Positions 50,988 through 59,612 of a stretch of DNA of 64,000 nucleotides are shown here, piece after piece (position 1 is the first letter of the stretch; the number at the start of each line of letters is the position of its first letter). The notes beneath the pieces are model-generated. The model was not told the origin of the DNA, did not search any database, and saw only the letters and a program-made list of their open reading frames with translations. Both the position numbers and the translations under genes were made by a program. This stretch comes from an uncultured Lachnospiraceae bacterium (GTDB taxonomy: Bacteria > Bacillota > Clostridia > Lachnospirales > Lachnospiraceae), in assembly GCA_951802115.1 (NCBI GenBank), contig CATOPL010000004.1, positions 1 through 64,000 of the forward strand, in the 5' to 3' direction.

Positions 50988-52679
50988 TCAACAATAATTC
51001 TGTATCCAAAGCTGCAGACGTCTCTGCCCCCTGAATTCATCAATCTCAGGATAATACAGCATATGCACCGACAGCTTATTCTGAAAATCCGCCAGGACTT
51101 CCTGCATACAGCTGCTGAAATAAATCCCTTCCTGTATTTTCCCGCTTTCATCCATAAGTTTCATACGGAGTACATTCTGATTTTTCCCCAATACGCGGGA
51201 TTCTAATACATGTACATTCCGGGCTGCAAAAACCGGCTTTGTATTTCCTTTCCCAAAAGGTTCCAGAAGCGTCAGCTCCTCTGTAAGCTTTTCCGATATA
51301 TGAGCAAACGGCAGTGCCATATCAATGCGGACGACTTCTGTAAGTTCGGTTTTTGTAAGCAAACACATGTCGTTGATCCGCTTTCGAAATTCCTCCACCC
51401 GATCCTCCGGCATGGACAGACCGGCTGCCATGGGATGGCCGCCGTATTTCAGAAACAGTTCCCGACACCTGCTCATCTCTTCAAACATGGAATATGCCTC
51501 AATCGAACGTCCGGAACCTTTTACTGCGTCCTCTCCTCTGGTCAGAACAAAGGTCGGACGATAATAGCGTTCTCGGATCCGCCCGGCAATAATTCCCGCC
51601 AGACTTTCATGACAGTCCGGCAAATAGATGACCAGTACCCGATCTTCTTTCAGCGAACTTCCTTCAATCTGCTCCACTGCGTCTTTCACACCCTGTTCGG
51701 TCAGCGCTTTTCTCTCGTCGTTCAATGCTTTCAGTTCTTCGGCGCGCTCCAGCGCCAGATCTTTGTCTGCTGTGTTTAAAAGCTCCAGCGCCCGTTTCGC
51801 CGTGTTCAGTCTTCCGCTGGCATTGATGCAGGGGCCAAGCACAAATCCGATATGGTAAGCACTGAGCCTCTCTCTGTTCAGCTCGTTAACCTCAATCAAT
51901 GCAGACATCCCCGGATGTGCCGTATGGCGCAGAAGTTTTAGGCCTTCTTTTACCAGAATCCGGTTCTCCCCTGTCAGATCCATTACATCTCCCACCGTAG
52001 CAAACGCCGCAAACATCAACAGTTCCCCACAGCTCATCTCCTGCAGAAATCCAAGCTGTGCAAAAAGTTCCTGTACCAGCTTCCACGCCACGGCTGCCCC
52101 GCAGAGTTTCTTATATGGATAAGAACACCCCGGCTGTCTGGGATTGACAATCACGTCCGCCTTTGGAATTTCCTCCTGAAGCTCATGATGATCCGTCACG
52201 ATGACTGTCATTCCCATCTCTTTCGCATAGGCAACTTCCGCAGGAGCGGCAATGCCGTTGTCGCAGGTAACGATCGTATCTACTCCCGCCTCCTGCGCCC
52301 TGCGGATCAGATCCAGATTCAGTCCGTAACCGTCTTTTTTTCGATCCGGAATATCCGTATCTACTCTGGCTCCTGCCTGTTCCAGTCCTTTCAATAAAAT
52401 ATATGTAGCACAGACACCGTCAATATCATAATCTCCGATAATCCGTATAAAAGCCTTTCGTCGGATCTTTTCCCGCAAAAGGGTCACTGCTTCCGGAATT
52501 CCTTTCATCAGCGACGCCGGATGCAGATCTTTCAGCCCTCCATGCAGATATTCCTCTATTTCGTTTTCTTCAACAATATCTTTATTACGAATCAGGCGCG
52601 CAGTATAGGGCGTAATCTGAAATTTTTCACTGATCGCCTGAAAATCGGCGCCTTTTCGAATCTCCATCCACTTTGCCAT
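50988..52679 (-). CDS. recJ: Single-strand-specific DNA exonuclease RecJ
   Basis: 5'-3' exonuclease for single-stranded DNA in repair and recombination. The 563-residue protein has the DHH phosphoesterase motifs IIGDYDIDGVCATYILLKGL, TCDNGIA, VTDHHELQEEIPKADVIVNPRQ and GDVMDLTGENR. The DHHA1 part shows YGGHPMAAGLSM, and a C-terminal OB-like domain follows. It is followed by apt, relA and an MBL hydrolase in the same direction. It begins 29 bp after the alpha-galactosidase stop, so read-through from that gene is possible. Confidence 0.95.
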   Translation of the reverse strand: MAKWMEIRKGADFQAISEKFQITPYTARLIRNKDIVEENEIEEYLHGGLKDLHPASLMKGIPEAVTLLREKIRRKAFIRIIGDYDIDGVCATYILLKGLEQAGARVDTDIPDRKKDGYGLNLDLIRRAQEAGVDTIVTCDNGIAAPAEVAYAKEMGMTVIVTDHHELQEEIPKADVIVNPRQPGCSYPYKKLCGAAVAWKLVQELFAQLGFLQEMSCGELLMFAAFATVGDVMDLTGENRILVKEGLKLLRHTAHPGMSALIEVNELNRERLSAYHIGFVLGPCINASGRLNTAKRALELLNTADKDLALERAEELKALNDERKALTEQGVKDAVEQIEGSSLKEDRVLVIYLPDCHESLAGIIAGRIRERYYRPTFVLTRGEDAVKGSGRSIEAYSMFEEMSRCRELFLKYGGHPMAAGLSMPEDRVEEFRKRINDMCLLTKTELTEVVRIDMALPFAHISEKLTEELTLLEPFGKGNTKPVFAARNVHVLESRVLGKNQNVLRMKLMDESGKIQEGIYFSSCMQEVLADFQNKLSVHMLYYPEIDEFRGQRRLQLWIQNYC

Positions 52680-52708
52680 CTATCGACCTTTTCACTTTAG
52701 TAACTCAT

Positions 52709-54913
52709 TCACGCGTTTACCGTCTGCTCTTGTTTTTTCAGGTGGAACTGGAACGCCGTATATTCCGGAACTTCCCGCTCAATCGGAATACCTGCATTCA
52801 TCAGTGCCGAGCCGGAATGTGCTTCTTTGCTGCCATTAACTGAGTACATAACATCCGGTATCAGCCCCTTGGCACGAATATATTCCTGAGGACCGTTACA
52901 GGTCAGATTTGTCACTACCACACTTAAAAGAGCCTCGTTCCTGTCCTTGCTCACATGCTGCCATGCAGTCATATTTCCCGGTTCAAAAGGATTGGTCAGC
53001 CGATAATAATCGCCTTTAAAAATCAGCGGATAATATTTTTGGAACAATTCACTTTGTTCTTTGCAAAGTTTTTGCTCTTCTTCCGTCAGATGCGTGGCAT
53101 CCAGTTCATATCCGAAAGTCCCGCACATTGCCACCACTGCTTTTGTGCGAAGAGGAACAAGTTTTCCGCTGTCCGATATGTGCGCACCCATCGTGGACAC
53201 CGGATAGACAAAGGAGGTTCCGTAATGCAGTTTCAGGCGGTCAATCGGATGGTTGTTATCGCTCACCCAATACTGCGGATAATAATGCAGCATAGCCGGG
53301 TCATAACGTCCGCCTCCGCCGCTGCAGCCCTCAAACAGAATATCCGGGTGAGTTTTAATGATTCCATCCATTACACGGTAAAGTCCCAGGATATAACGGT
53401 GATACACCTCTCCCTGTCTCTCTGCCGGCAAAACATTGGACCAGATATCCGCCAGAGAACGGTTAATATCCCATTTAACATAGAAAATATTGGCGTTATC
53501 CAGAATCTGATTAATACTCGTGATCAGATAATCCTGAACTTCCTTTCTGCTCATATCCAGCGCCATCTGATTCCGGCTGCGGACCGCGCGGCGTCCCGGA
53601 ATCTCCATGGTCCATTCCGGGTGAGCACGATAGAGATCACTGTCTTCCGAGACCATCTCCGGCTCGAACCAAATCCCAAACTTCATTCCCAGTTTGTTGA
53701 TCTCTTCCACTAAATGATCCAGCCCGCACCGGATTTTATCTTTATTTACCACCCAGTCTCCCAGGCTGCTGTTGTCGTCTTCTCTTTTACCGAACCACCC
53801 ATCGTCCATAACCAGAAGGTCCACGCCCATTTTTCTGGCTGCTTTTGCAATCTCCAGAAGCTTCACATCATCAAAATCCATGAAAGCAGCTTCCCAGCTG
53901 TTAATCAGAACCGGCCTTTGTATCTCCGTCACATATTTGCTTGCACACAGATTTGTTCGGTAAAAATCATGATACAGATGAGACAGACCGGTAAACCCGT
54001 CTCTGGAAAATGCCATTACGGCCTCCGGCCCTTCAAAAATTTCCTGAGGCTTCAGCTCGTAGTCAAACTGCTTGGGATGGATCCCCATAACCAGACGAAG
54101 CTGATCATACTGATCAAGCTCTGCTTCCGCCAGAAAGTTGCCACTGTACATGAGAGAAAAACCATAGCAGTTCCCATGATCCTCCGTAGCATCCCGGTCA
54201 CAGAGAATAACAAACGGATTCTGCTGGTGACTGGAAGAACCGCGCACACTTCCGATTGTATGAATATGATGGGTCATGTGCTGCCGTTCTACCTGCCGCT
54301 CCTGCCCGTAACGCCCCGGCAGACTCACCAGGTCCATATGTAATCCATTCAGAAAATCAAGGCAGACAGACATGATTTTTTTCAGACGAATAGACGCAGT
54401 TCCTTCATTGACTACCCGGACCGCGCGGGTGATGATATCCGCCTCTTCAAATACACTGTACAGAAGAATCACCTGAACCTTACTGATCTGATCTGTCAGA
54501 GTAATCTGCAGAGTATCCACCGTATCTTTTTCCCGTGCAAATACCGTCGGCAGAGTATCCAGCCTGTATTTTCCCTTTTGAATCTGATAATCCGTCACCT
54601 TTCCGTGAAACGAATAACTTCCGTCACTGTTTACCACTTCAATGCTGGAAGTTCTGAAGTCCCCCTGCTGTTGAGTGCTGAATTCCTGTGGCTGCGCATC
54701 CAGAGAAAAAGTCCTTTCATTTCTTGATTCATAGGGATTACCTGAAAAGCCCCGGTCATACTGCCGGATCTGATAGCTCATATCCGCATCACAAACAGAT
54801 GGACCATAATACAGATGAAGCAGATAATCAAGGTTTCCAATCTTCATCTGATAAGACGTATTTCTGGTCTGTAGTGTCAGTGTTCTGCATTTTTCATTGT
54901 AAACGATTCCCAT
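52709..54913 (-). CDS. Alpha-galactosidase, GH36
   Basis: Hydrolyses terminal alpha-galactosides such as melibiose, raffinose and stachyose. The 734-residue protein has the GH36 size and layout: an N-terminal beta-sandwich, a TIM barrel and a C-terminal sheet domain. Catalytic regions are FYVKWDINRSLADIWSN (nucleophile Asp) and LFEGCSGGGGRYDPAMLHYYPQYWVSDNNHPIDRL (acid/base Asp). LLVMDDGWFGKREDDNSSLGDW is the typical substrate site. No signal peptide is seen, so it should be cytoplasmic and need an oligosaccharide importer encoded elsewhere. ATG follows AGGAGGATACCT. No LacI or AraC-type regulator is adjacent. Confidence 0.94.
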   Translation of the reverse strand: MGIVYNEKCRTLTLQTRNTSYQMKIGNLDYLLHLYYGPSVCDADMSYQIRQYDRGFSGNPYESRNERTFSLDAQPQEFSTQQQGDFRTSSIEVVNSDGSYSFHGKVTDYQIQKGKYRLDTLPTVFAREKDTVDTLQITLTDQISKVQVILLYSVFEEADIITRAVRVVNEGTASIRLKKIMSVCLDFLNGLHMDLVSLPGRYGQERQVERQHMTHHIHTIGSVRGSSSHQQNPFVILCDRDATEDHGNCYGFSLMYSGNFLAEAELDQYDQLRLVMGIHPKQFDYELKPQEIFEGPEAVMAFSRDGFTGLSHLYHDFYRTNLCASKYVTEIQRPVLINSWEAAFMDFDDVKLLEIAKAARKMGVDLLVMDDGWFGKREDDNSSLGDWVVNKDKIRCGLDHLVEEINKLGMKFGIWFEPEMVSEDSDLYRAHPEWTMEIPGRRAVRSRNQMALDMSRKEVQDYLITSINQILDNANIFYVKWDINRSLADIWSNVLPAERQGEVYHRYILGLYRVMDGIIKTHPDILFEGCSGGGGRYDPAMLHYYPQYWVSDNNHPIDRLKLHYGTSFVYPVSTMGAHISDSGKLVPLRTKAVVAMCGTFGYELDATHLTEEEQKLCKEQSELFQKYYPLIFKGDYYRLTNPFEPGNMTAWQHVSKDRNEALLSVVVTNLTCNGPQEYIRAKGLIPDVMYSVNGSKEAHSGSALMNAGIPIEREVPEYTAFQFHLKKQEQTVNA

Positions 54914-55000
54914 AGGTATCCTCCTGTTGTATCATCTTTATGCCTACCTTGTATTTATCGGCTTTCTCTTACTAAAATTGTTCTGAATATTTACAGTCGG

Positions 55001-55471
55001 TTATTCATGTGCCTTGCAGCTCCATGAGGTAACTTCCATTCGCAGCACCGCCGTACTTCTTATCATCTCATCCTTGAAATCCCATTCTGTCTTTTCACTG
55101 TAATGAGAAAGGATACAGCAAAGTGCGGACATTTTCTCCTCAGACGCTTCCACAAACGATACTTTTCCTGTCCCAATAATGCTCCTGTAATGATATGAAT
55201 ATCCGCAGGCACTTTCATGTTCTGACAGCTCATGTCCTGCATCCATCTCAAAACCAATTTCAGAATTTGTTTTCAAAAGCTCCATTTTTTTCCCGCTTCC
55301 GGAACTGTGAAAATAAAGAATCAGTTTCTCCTGTTCCTTCCGGAAACCAAAATTCAGCGGAACGATATACACACCGTCCCCGTCTTTTAACCCCAGACGG
55401 CAGCAGTCGCACTGTTCCATAATCTCCAGCATTTTTACCGGATCCGTGATCTCCCGGTCTTTTCTCCTCAT
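55001..55471 (-). CDS. PNPOx-like / NimA-type flavin-binding protein
   Basis: A 156-residue split-barrel protein of the pyridoxamine 5'-phosphate oxidase-like group. It starts MRRKDREITDPVKMLEIMEQCDCCRLGL and contains VYIVPLNFGF, YFHSSGSGKKMELLKTNSEIGFEMD and YSYHYRSIIGTGKVSFV, as in NimA and related putative flavin reductases. The start at 55471 is set by AAAGGAAAGG. It is the last gene of a cluster with GNAT, a Cys-rich small protein and an esterase. Nitroimidazole resistance is known for some relatives; here the function is open. Confidence 0.85.
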   Translation of the reverse strand: MRRKDREITDPVKMLEIMEQCDCCRLGLKDGDGVYIVPLNFGFRKEQEKLILYFHSSGSGKKMELLKTNSEIGFEMDAGHELSEHESACGYSYHYRSIIGTGKVSFVEASEEKMSALCCILSHYSEKTEWDFKDEMIRSTAVLRMEVTSWSCKAHE

Positions 55472-55527
55472 AACTTCTGCCTTTCCTTTCTTCAAAGACG
55501 TTTATTGATTATTTTCAAATGATACGA

Positions 55528-56046
55528 TTACAGCTTTTTTTCCAGACATACCAGCTGTACATCCGGTATCCCGTTAAATTCACAGGGTACAACGGACACT
55601 TCCTGATATCCGAGCTTTTTATAAAGCGCCCTTGCGCCGCTGTTATGCAGGTTTGTATCCATACGCAGAAAACAGCATCCCTGATCCCTGGCATGGCTTT
55701 CATAATATGACACAAATCTGGTTCCGTAACCTTTTCCTCTTTCTTTTGGCGAAACTACCAGCGTATGCAGCACCATCACCTGGTTCTGTGGCGCATCATA
55801 CTGCCAGTCCGCTTTTGCATATTCCACAACCTGTTCTTGATTGATCCTGGCGGCGGCAACGATCCTTCCGTTTTCTTCTTCCACAAACATATCCCCGCAC
55901 CGGACAGAAGTCGCTGCTGTCTCTTCAGAAGGATAGACGCCCCGGATCCAGCCTGTTGTCATCCTCCCCGCTTCATTTTCCAGATGGATTTCATCATAAA
56001 TCTCTGCAATTCTCTCTACATCTTCCATTGTCGCTTTTCTGAACAT
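55528..56046 (-). CDS. GNAT-family N-acetyltransferase
   Basis: A 172-residue acetyltransferase. It shows the N-terminal strand-helix MFRKATMEDVERIAEIYDEIH, the acetyl-CoA pyrophosphate loop VVSPKERGKGYGTRFVSYYESHA, and DTNLHNSGARALYKKLGYQEV near the C-terminus. It likely acetylates a small molecule or peptide amine; the substrate is unknown. It starts six bases after the stop of a Cys-rich small protein gene and ends 56 bp before the PNPOx-like gene, so the set is probably one operon. Confidence 0.88.
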   Translation of the reverse strand: MFRKATMEDVERIAEIYDEIHLENEAGRMTTGWIRGVYPSEETAATSVRCGDMFVEEENGRIVAAARINQEQVVEYAKADWQYDAPQNQVMVLHTLVVSPKERGKGYGTRFVSYYESHARDQGCCFLRMDTNLHNSGARALYKKLGYQEVSVVPCEFNGIPDVQLVCLEKKL

Positions 56047-56052
56047 CCGCTC

Positions 56053-56223
56053 TTACCTTTCCAGCTTTTTCTTTTGTATTTCTTCACAGGCCGTCAGAGG
56101 CTTTCTGTTCAATCCGCGGTGGTGCTCTTTACAGGCTGCACAGTCTCCATGACGCCGACAGTTTTTCCACCTGCATGGACATTCCACATTTTCTGCCGTC
56201 CGCTTTTCATTCCCTTTCTCCAC
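56053..56223 (-). CDS. Small Cys-rich protein, probable metal binder
   Basis: A 56-residue protein reading from GTG 56223, after GGGAGGCATATT, to TAA at 56053. Six cysteines form CPC-x4-C-x5-C-x2-C (C15, C17, C22, C28, C31) plus C46, with His at 25, 34 and 35. The core reads CPCRWKNCRRHGDCAACKEHH. Similar short CPC...HG.C..C proteins occur in many anaerobic Firmicutes, to my knowledge without assigned function. The spacing suggests zinc or iron-sulfur binding (inference). It fills the gap between the esterase (30 bp before) and the GNAT gene (6 bp after), with the strand, ribosome site and spacing of a real gene. Confidence 0.75.
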   Translation of the reverse strand: MEKGNEKRTAENVECPCRWKNCRRHGDCAACKEHHRGLNRKPLTACEEIQKKKLER

Positions 56224-56253
56224 AATATGCCTCCCTTTGAAACACAGACGGCT

Positions 56254-57054
56254 TTATTTCAGATCTGTCTTCACGCCCAGCCACCATCGCAGCACATCCT
56301 GAATTTTGTTATCCCAGTATTTCCACTGATGATCCCCCGCAGATTCTTCACAGGTCAGATCATAACCGAGCCTTTTTACATGTTCCCATGCCTTTTTATT
56401 ATCCTCATACAGAAAATCTTCCGTTCCGCACCATGCATAGAGACGGGGCAGCTTCTTTCTCTCTGACGCCAGTTTTTCTGCCAGAGCAAAAAGATCATTT
56501 TCTGAGCCTTCCAGCTCCTCTTCGCTGCCAAAGATTCCCTGAAACAGTGCCCGTTTCTCCTCTACCATTTCTCTGTGACAACCGCCCGCCATATCCAGCG
56601 CCCCCGACAAAGAAGCCGCTGCACCGAATATATCGGAGGCTCCCAGCCCCAGCTTCCAGGCCCCATAGCCTCCCATGGACAGTCCTGCTGCCAGTGTGTC
56701 TTCTCTTTTGTCCGACATACGGGGGAAAAATTCCCTGCAGATCCGTGGAAGTTCTTCCGAAATAAACGTCCAGTACTTCATTCCATATTTGGTATCCGTA
56801 TAAAAGCCAAGATGAGTGGAAGGCATTACCACCGCGATTCCCAGTCTGCTCAAATATCTTTCGATTGCCGTCCGTCTCTGCCATACTGTATGATCATCAC
56901 TCATACCATGCAGCAAATACACCGTCTTATAGGACCCGTCCGCAGCCATTCCTTCCATACCGATCTGCTTGCTTGTCTTCTGCGGAAGGATCACATCCAT
57001 ACTCATCCCCATTCCAAGCACATCCGAAAAAAAATCTACGTGTAGCAACGCCAT
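56254..57054 (-). CDS. Esterase D/tributyrin-esterase-like alpha/beta hydrolase
   Basis: A 266-residue serine hydrolase of the EstD/EstA type. It starts MALLHVDFFSDVLGMGMSMDVILPQ and has VYLLHGMSDDHTVWQRR (oxyanion region), the nucleophile elbow LAAGLSMGGYGAWKLGL, the acid in WCGTEDFLYEDN, and the catalytic His in GDHQWKYWD. It probably cleaves short acyl esters in the cytoplasm, as no signal peptide is present. The start at 57054 follows GAGGAGGATATAAAA; a 24-codon extension is rejected. It leads a cluster with the Cys-rich protein, GNAT and PNPOx-like genes. About 220 bp separate it from secDF; no clear promoter was found there. Confidence 0.9.
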   Translation of the reverse strand: MALLHVDFFSDVLGMGMSMDVILPQKTSKQIGMEGMAADGSYKTVYLLHGMSDDHTVWQRRTAIERYLSRLGIAVVMPSTHLGFYTDTKYGMKYWTFISEELPRICREFFPRMSDKREDTLAAGLSMGGYGAWKLGLGASDIFGAAASLSGALDMAGGCHREMVEEKRALFQGIFGSEEELEGSENDLFALAEKLASERKKLPRLYAWCGTEDFLYEDNKKAWEHVKRLGYDLTCEESAGDHQWKYWDNKIQDVLRWWLGVKTDLK

Positions 57055-57275
57055 TTTTATATCCTCCTCATTCCAGACTCTGTTCTTCTCTGCCGTTATT
57101 ATTATCGGCATCAGAAACGCAGTCATACCGTGCGCTCCCCATATTTATTTTACTGCATCCGGCGCCTGTGCAAAAACTGGCGTCGCGAAACAGCGAACTC
57201 CCAAACCATAAACAGCGCCTACGCAAAGTTTATATTCCGGAAATCCTCCGTACCGCAGCGCCAGTCTCGTCCGTC

Positions 57276-59426
57276 CTACGCCTCTTTTTTCACAATCCGC
57301 GTCTTCATGAGATACCACAGTGCCCCTGTGATGCAGACAGAGGAATATGCTCCGCACACGATTCCCACCATCAATGGCAGAGCAAACTCTTTGATGGAAG
57401 CTACTCCCAGCACATAGAGCACAGCCACCATAACAAATGTGGTCAATGACGTATAAATACTTCTGGTCAATGTCTGTGTGATACTTGCATTGACCACCCC
57501 TTCCAGTGTATCTTTCTTTTTCATATCTGCCAGATTTTCTCTGATCCGGTCAAAGATTACAATCGTCGCATTGATAGAATATCCTACAATGGTCAGCATG
57601 CATGCGATAAATGTATTGCCTACCGATACCCGCGCCACCGCATAAAATGCCAGCACCACCAGAACGTCGTGTATCAGTGCAGCCACTGCACTGGTAGCAA
57701 AACGAACATCTTTAAACCTGATCCAAATATAGATCAGCATGCAGATTGTCGCAATAATAACCGCTATAATCGCATCATTCTTCACTTCTTTACTGATCGC
57801 ACCGCTGATATTTTCCGCCGTAATTGTCGCCTCATCCACAGCAAAATTCTCTGCCAGTTTTGCATTCAGAGCCTCACGTCCGGCAAGATCCAGCTCCTTG
57901 GTCTTGATAATGACCTGATTTGTACCCGCCACTTTCTGAGTCTGAATATCATTGTCCCCTGTCACTTCCGACACAACCGGAACTACCTGTGCATCGATCT
58001 CTTCGATGCTCATATCTTCGTTAAATTCTACCGTTGTAGAAGTACCGCCCTGGAATTCAAGGCTGTATTCCAGCGCACCTTTGCCGGAGCCCGCATGAAC
58101 CCCCATCAGTGCAAGTCCGCCAACGATCACAACGAAAGATACCAGAAAGCATATCTTTTTCTTTCCAAGAAAATCGATTACTCTCCGTTCTTTTGCCACG
58201 CCGTACAGCTTCACATCCTGCATGCCAAGAGCATACAGCGCGTTCAAAACCAGTCTGGTCACCACAAGCGCCGTAAACATCGATACCACAATACCAAGCG
58301 CCAGTGTCTGTGCAAATCCCTTCACACTGCCGGAACCTTTCAGCGACAGTACCAATGCTGCAATTAATGTGGTGATATTTCCATCCACGATTGCAGACAG
58401 CGCTTTCTGAAATCCGATCTTCATCGAAGAGCGCACCGTTTTTCCGGTTGCCAGCTCCTCCCGGATACGCGCAAAGATAATCACATTCGCGTCCACTGCC
58501 ATACCAATAGACAGAATAATACCCGCAATACCGGGTAGTGTAAGCGTCATATCAAAACCGTTTAAAAGCCCCAACACCAGTCCTACATAAGAAGTCAGTG
58601 CGATTCCTGCTGCCAGTCCCATGATCCGGTAAGCCGCAATCATAAACAAGATTACCAGAATAAATCCGATAACGCCTGCTTTTAAACTGGTGGCAATCGC
58701 CTCTTCTCCCAGTTTTGCCCCCACTACATTGGATCGCAGCTCCTGCAGTTCCAGAGACAGCGTACCTATACGAATCGTGGATGCCAGCTGATCCGCTTCT
58801 TCAAAAGTAAAATTTCCGCTGATCTGTGCCTGTCCGCTGCTGATCGCCTCGTTAACTGTAGGTGCACTGATTACCTCTTCATCATATACAATCGCAATCT
58901 GGCTGCCAATATTTGTAGCTGTCGCCACGCCAAATTTAGTAGCTCCTTCATCCGTCAGCGTCAGCGATACCACATACTCGCGATTCCCGGTCATCTCATC
59001 CGTTCTTGATGCCGCCTGAGCATCCGCCACATCCGTACCTTCCAGCACAATAGCCCCGTCCATCGTCTGGAACTGAAGTGAACCGGGCTTTCCAAGTTCT
59101 GCCAGGATGCTGTTGGCGTCTGTCACGCCCGGGATTTCAATATTGATCCTGTCCGAACCTTCCTGATAAACTTCTGCTTCTGTACTGTATACCTCCACAC
59201 GTTTCTGAAGTTTATAGATCGTGTCGGACATATCCTCTGCTGAAGGCGCCTCCTCTCCTACCGCTTCATAGGTGATACTCACGCCGCCCGCCAGATCCAG
59301 TCCCAGCCTGATATTTTCTGCCGCTCCTGTCTTTTGTTCTCCCCAGCCTACTGCTGCAGTGAACAGAAGAATTCCGGTCAGAATTACCGTCAAAAGCAGA
59401 GAAATAACTGCCTTATTTTTCTTCAT
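57276..59426 (-). CDS. secDF: Fused protein translocase SecD-SecF
   Basis: Proton-driven accessory of the Sec translocon, here one 716-residue chain. The SecD half (residues about 1-430) starts MKKNKAVISLLLTVILTGILL and has IRLGLDLAGGVSITYEA, the P1 head, and GIAGIILSIGMAVDANVIIFARIREEL. The SecF half begins near residue 440 and has YSLEFQGGTSTTVEF, a small periplasmic domain and ILTIVGYSINATIVIFDRIREN. The start at 59426 follows AGGAGGAAAGTC; a 20-codon extension that reads into a repeat is rejected. The SCIFF maturase gene lies upstream, and a 48-bp direct repeat fills the spacer. Confidence 0.95.
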   Translation of the reverse strand: MKKNKAVISLLLTVILTGILLFTAAVGWGEQKTGAAENIRLGLDLAGGVSITYEAVGEEAPSAEDMSDTIYKLQKRVEVYSTEAEVYQEGSDRINIEIPGVTDANSILAELGKPGSLQFQTMDGAIVLEGTDVADAQAASRTDEMTGNREYVVSLTLTDEGATKFGVATATNIGSQIAIVYDEEVISAPTVNEAISSGQAQISGNFTFEEADQLASTIRIGTLSLELQELRSNVVGAKLGEEAIATSLKAGVIGFILVILFMIAAYRIMGLAAGIALTSYVGLVLGLLNGFDMTLTLPGIAGIILSIGMAVDANVIIFARIREELATGKTVRSSMKIGFQKALSAIVDGNITTLIAALVLSLKGSGSVKGFAQTLALGIVVSMFTALVVTRLVLNALYALGMQDVKLYGVAKERRVIDFLGKKKICFLVSFVVIVGGLALMGVHAGSGKGALEYSLEFQGGTSTTVEFNEDMSIEEIDAQVVPVVSEVTGDNDIQTQKVAGTNQVIIKTKELDLAGREALNAKLAENFAVDEATITAENISGAISKEVKNDAIIAVIIATICMLIYIWIRFKDVRFATSAVAALIHDVLVVLAFYAVARVSVGNTFIACMLTIVGYSINATIVIFDRIRENLADMKKKDTLEGVVNASITQTLTRSIYTSLTTFVMVAVLYVLGVASIKEFALPLMVGIVCGAYSSVCITGALWYLMKTRIVKKEA

Positions 59427-59444
59427 GACTTTCCTCCTATTATT

Positions 59445-59596
59445 GTTCCGCATCCGCCCTCCTAATGCTCCTTTCTCTGGAAGCATTTTCCGATACTTTC
59501 GTCTCTGAAAATCCTTCCTCGCATCCCTCGGGCAGATGCTGTCTTATCGTTCCGTATCCGCCCTCCTAATGCTCCTTTCTCTGGAAGCATTTTCCG
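59445..59596. repeat. A-B-A repeat between scfB and secDF (48-bp direct repeats, 104-bp offset)
   Basis: A 48-bp sequence (59445-59492) is repeated with one difference at 59549-59596. Each copy contains AATGCT...AGCATT, which can form a small hairpin. The left copy ends directly before the secDF ribosome site. Minus-strand sequence at the copy borders (GCGGAAC.ATA) resembles that of the trpS-mgtE repeat, and the copy offset is the same, 104 bp. Confidence 0.8.
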
Positions 59597-59612
59597 GGCG
59601 GATACCGTTTTA

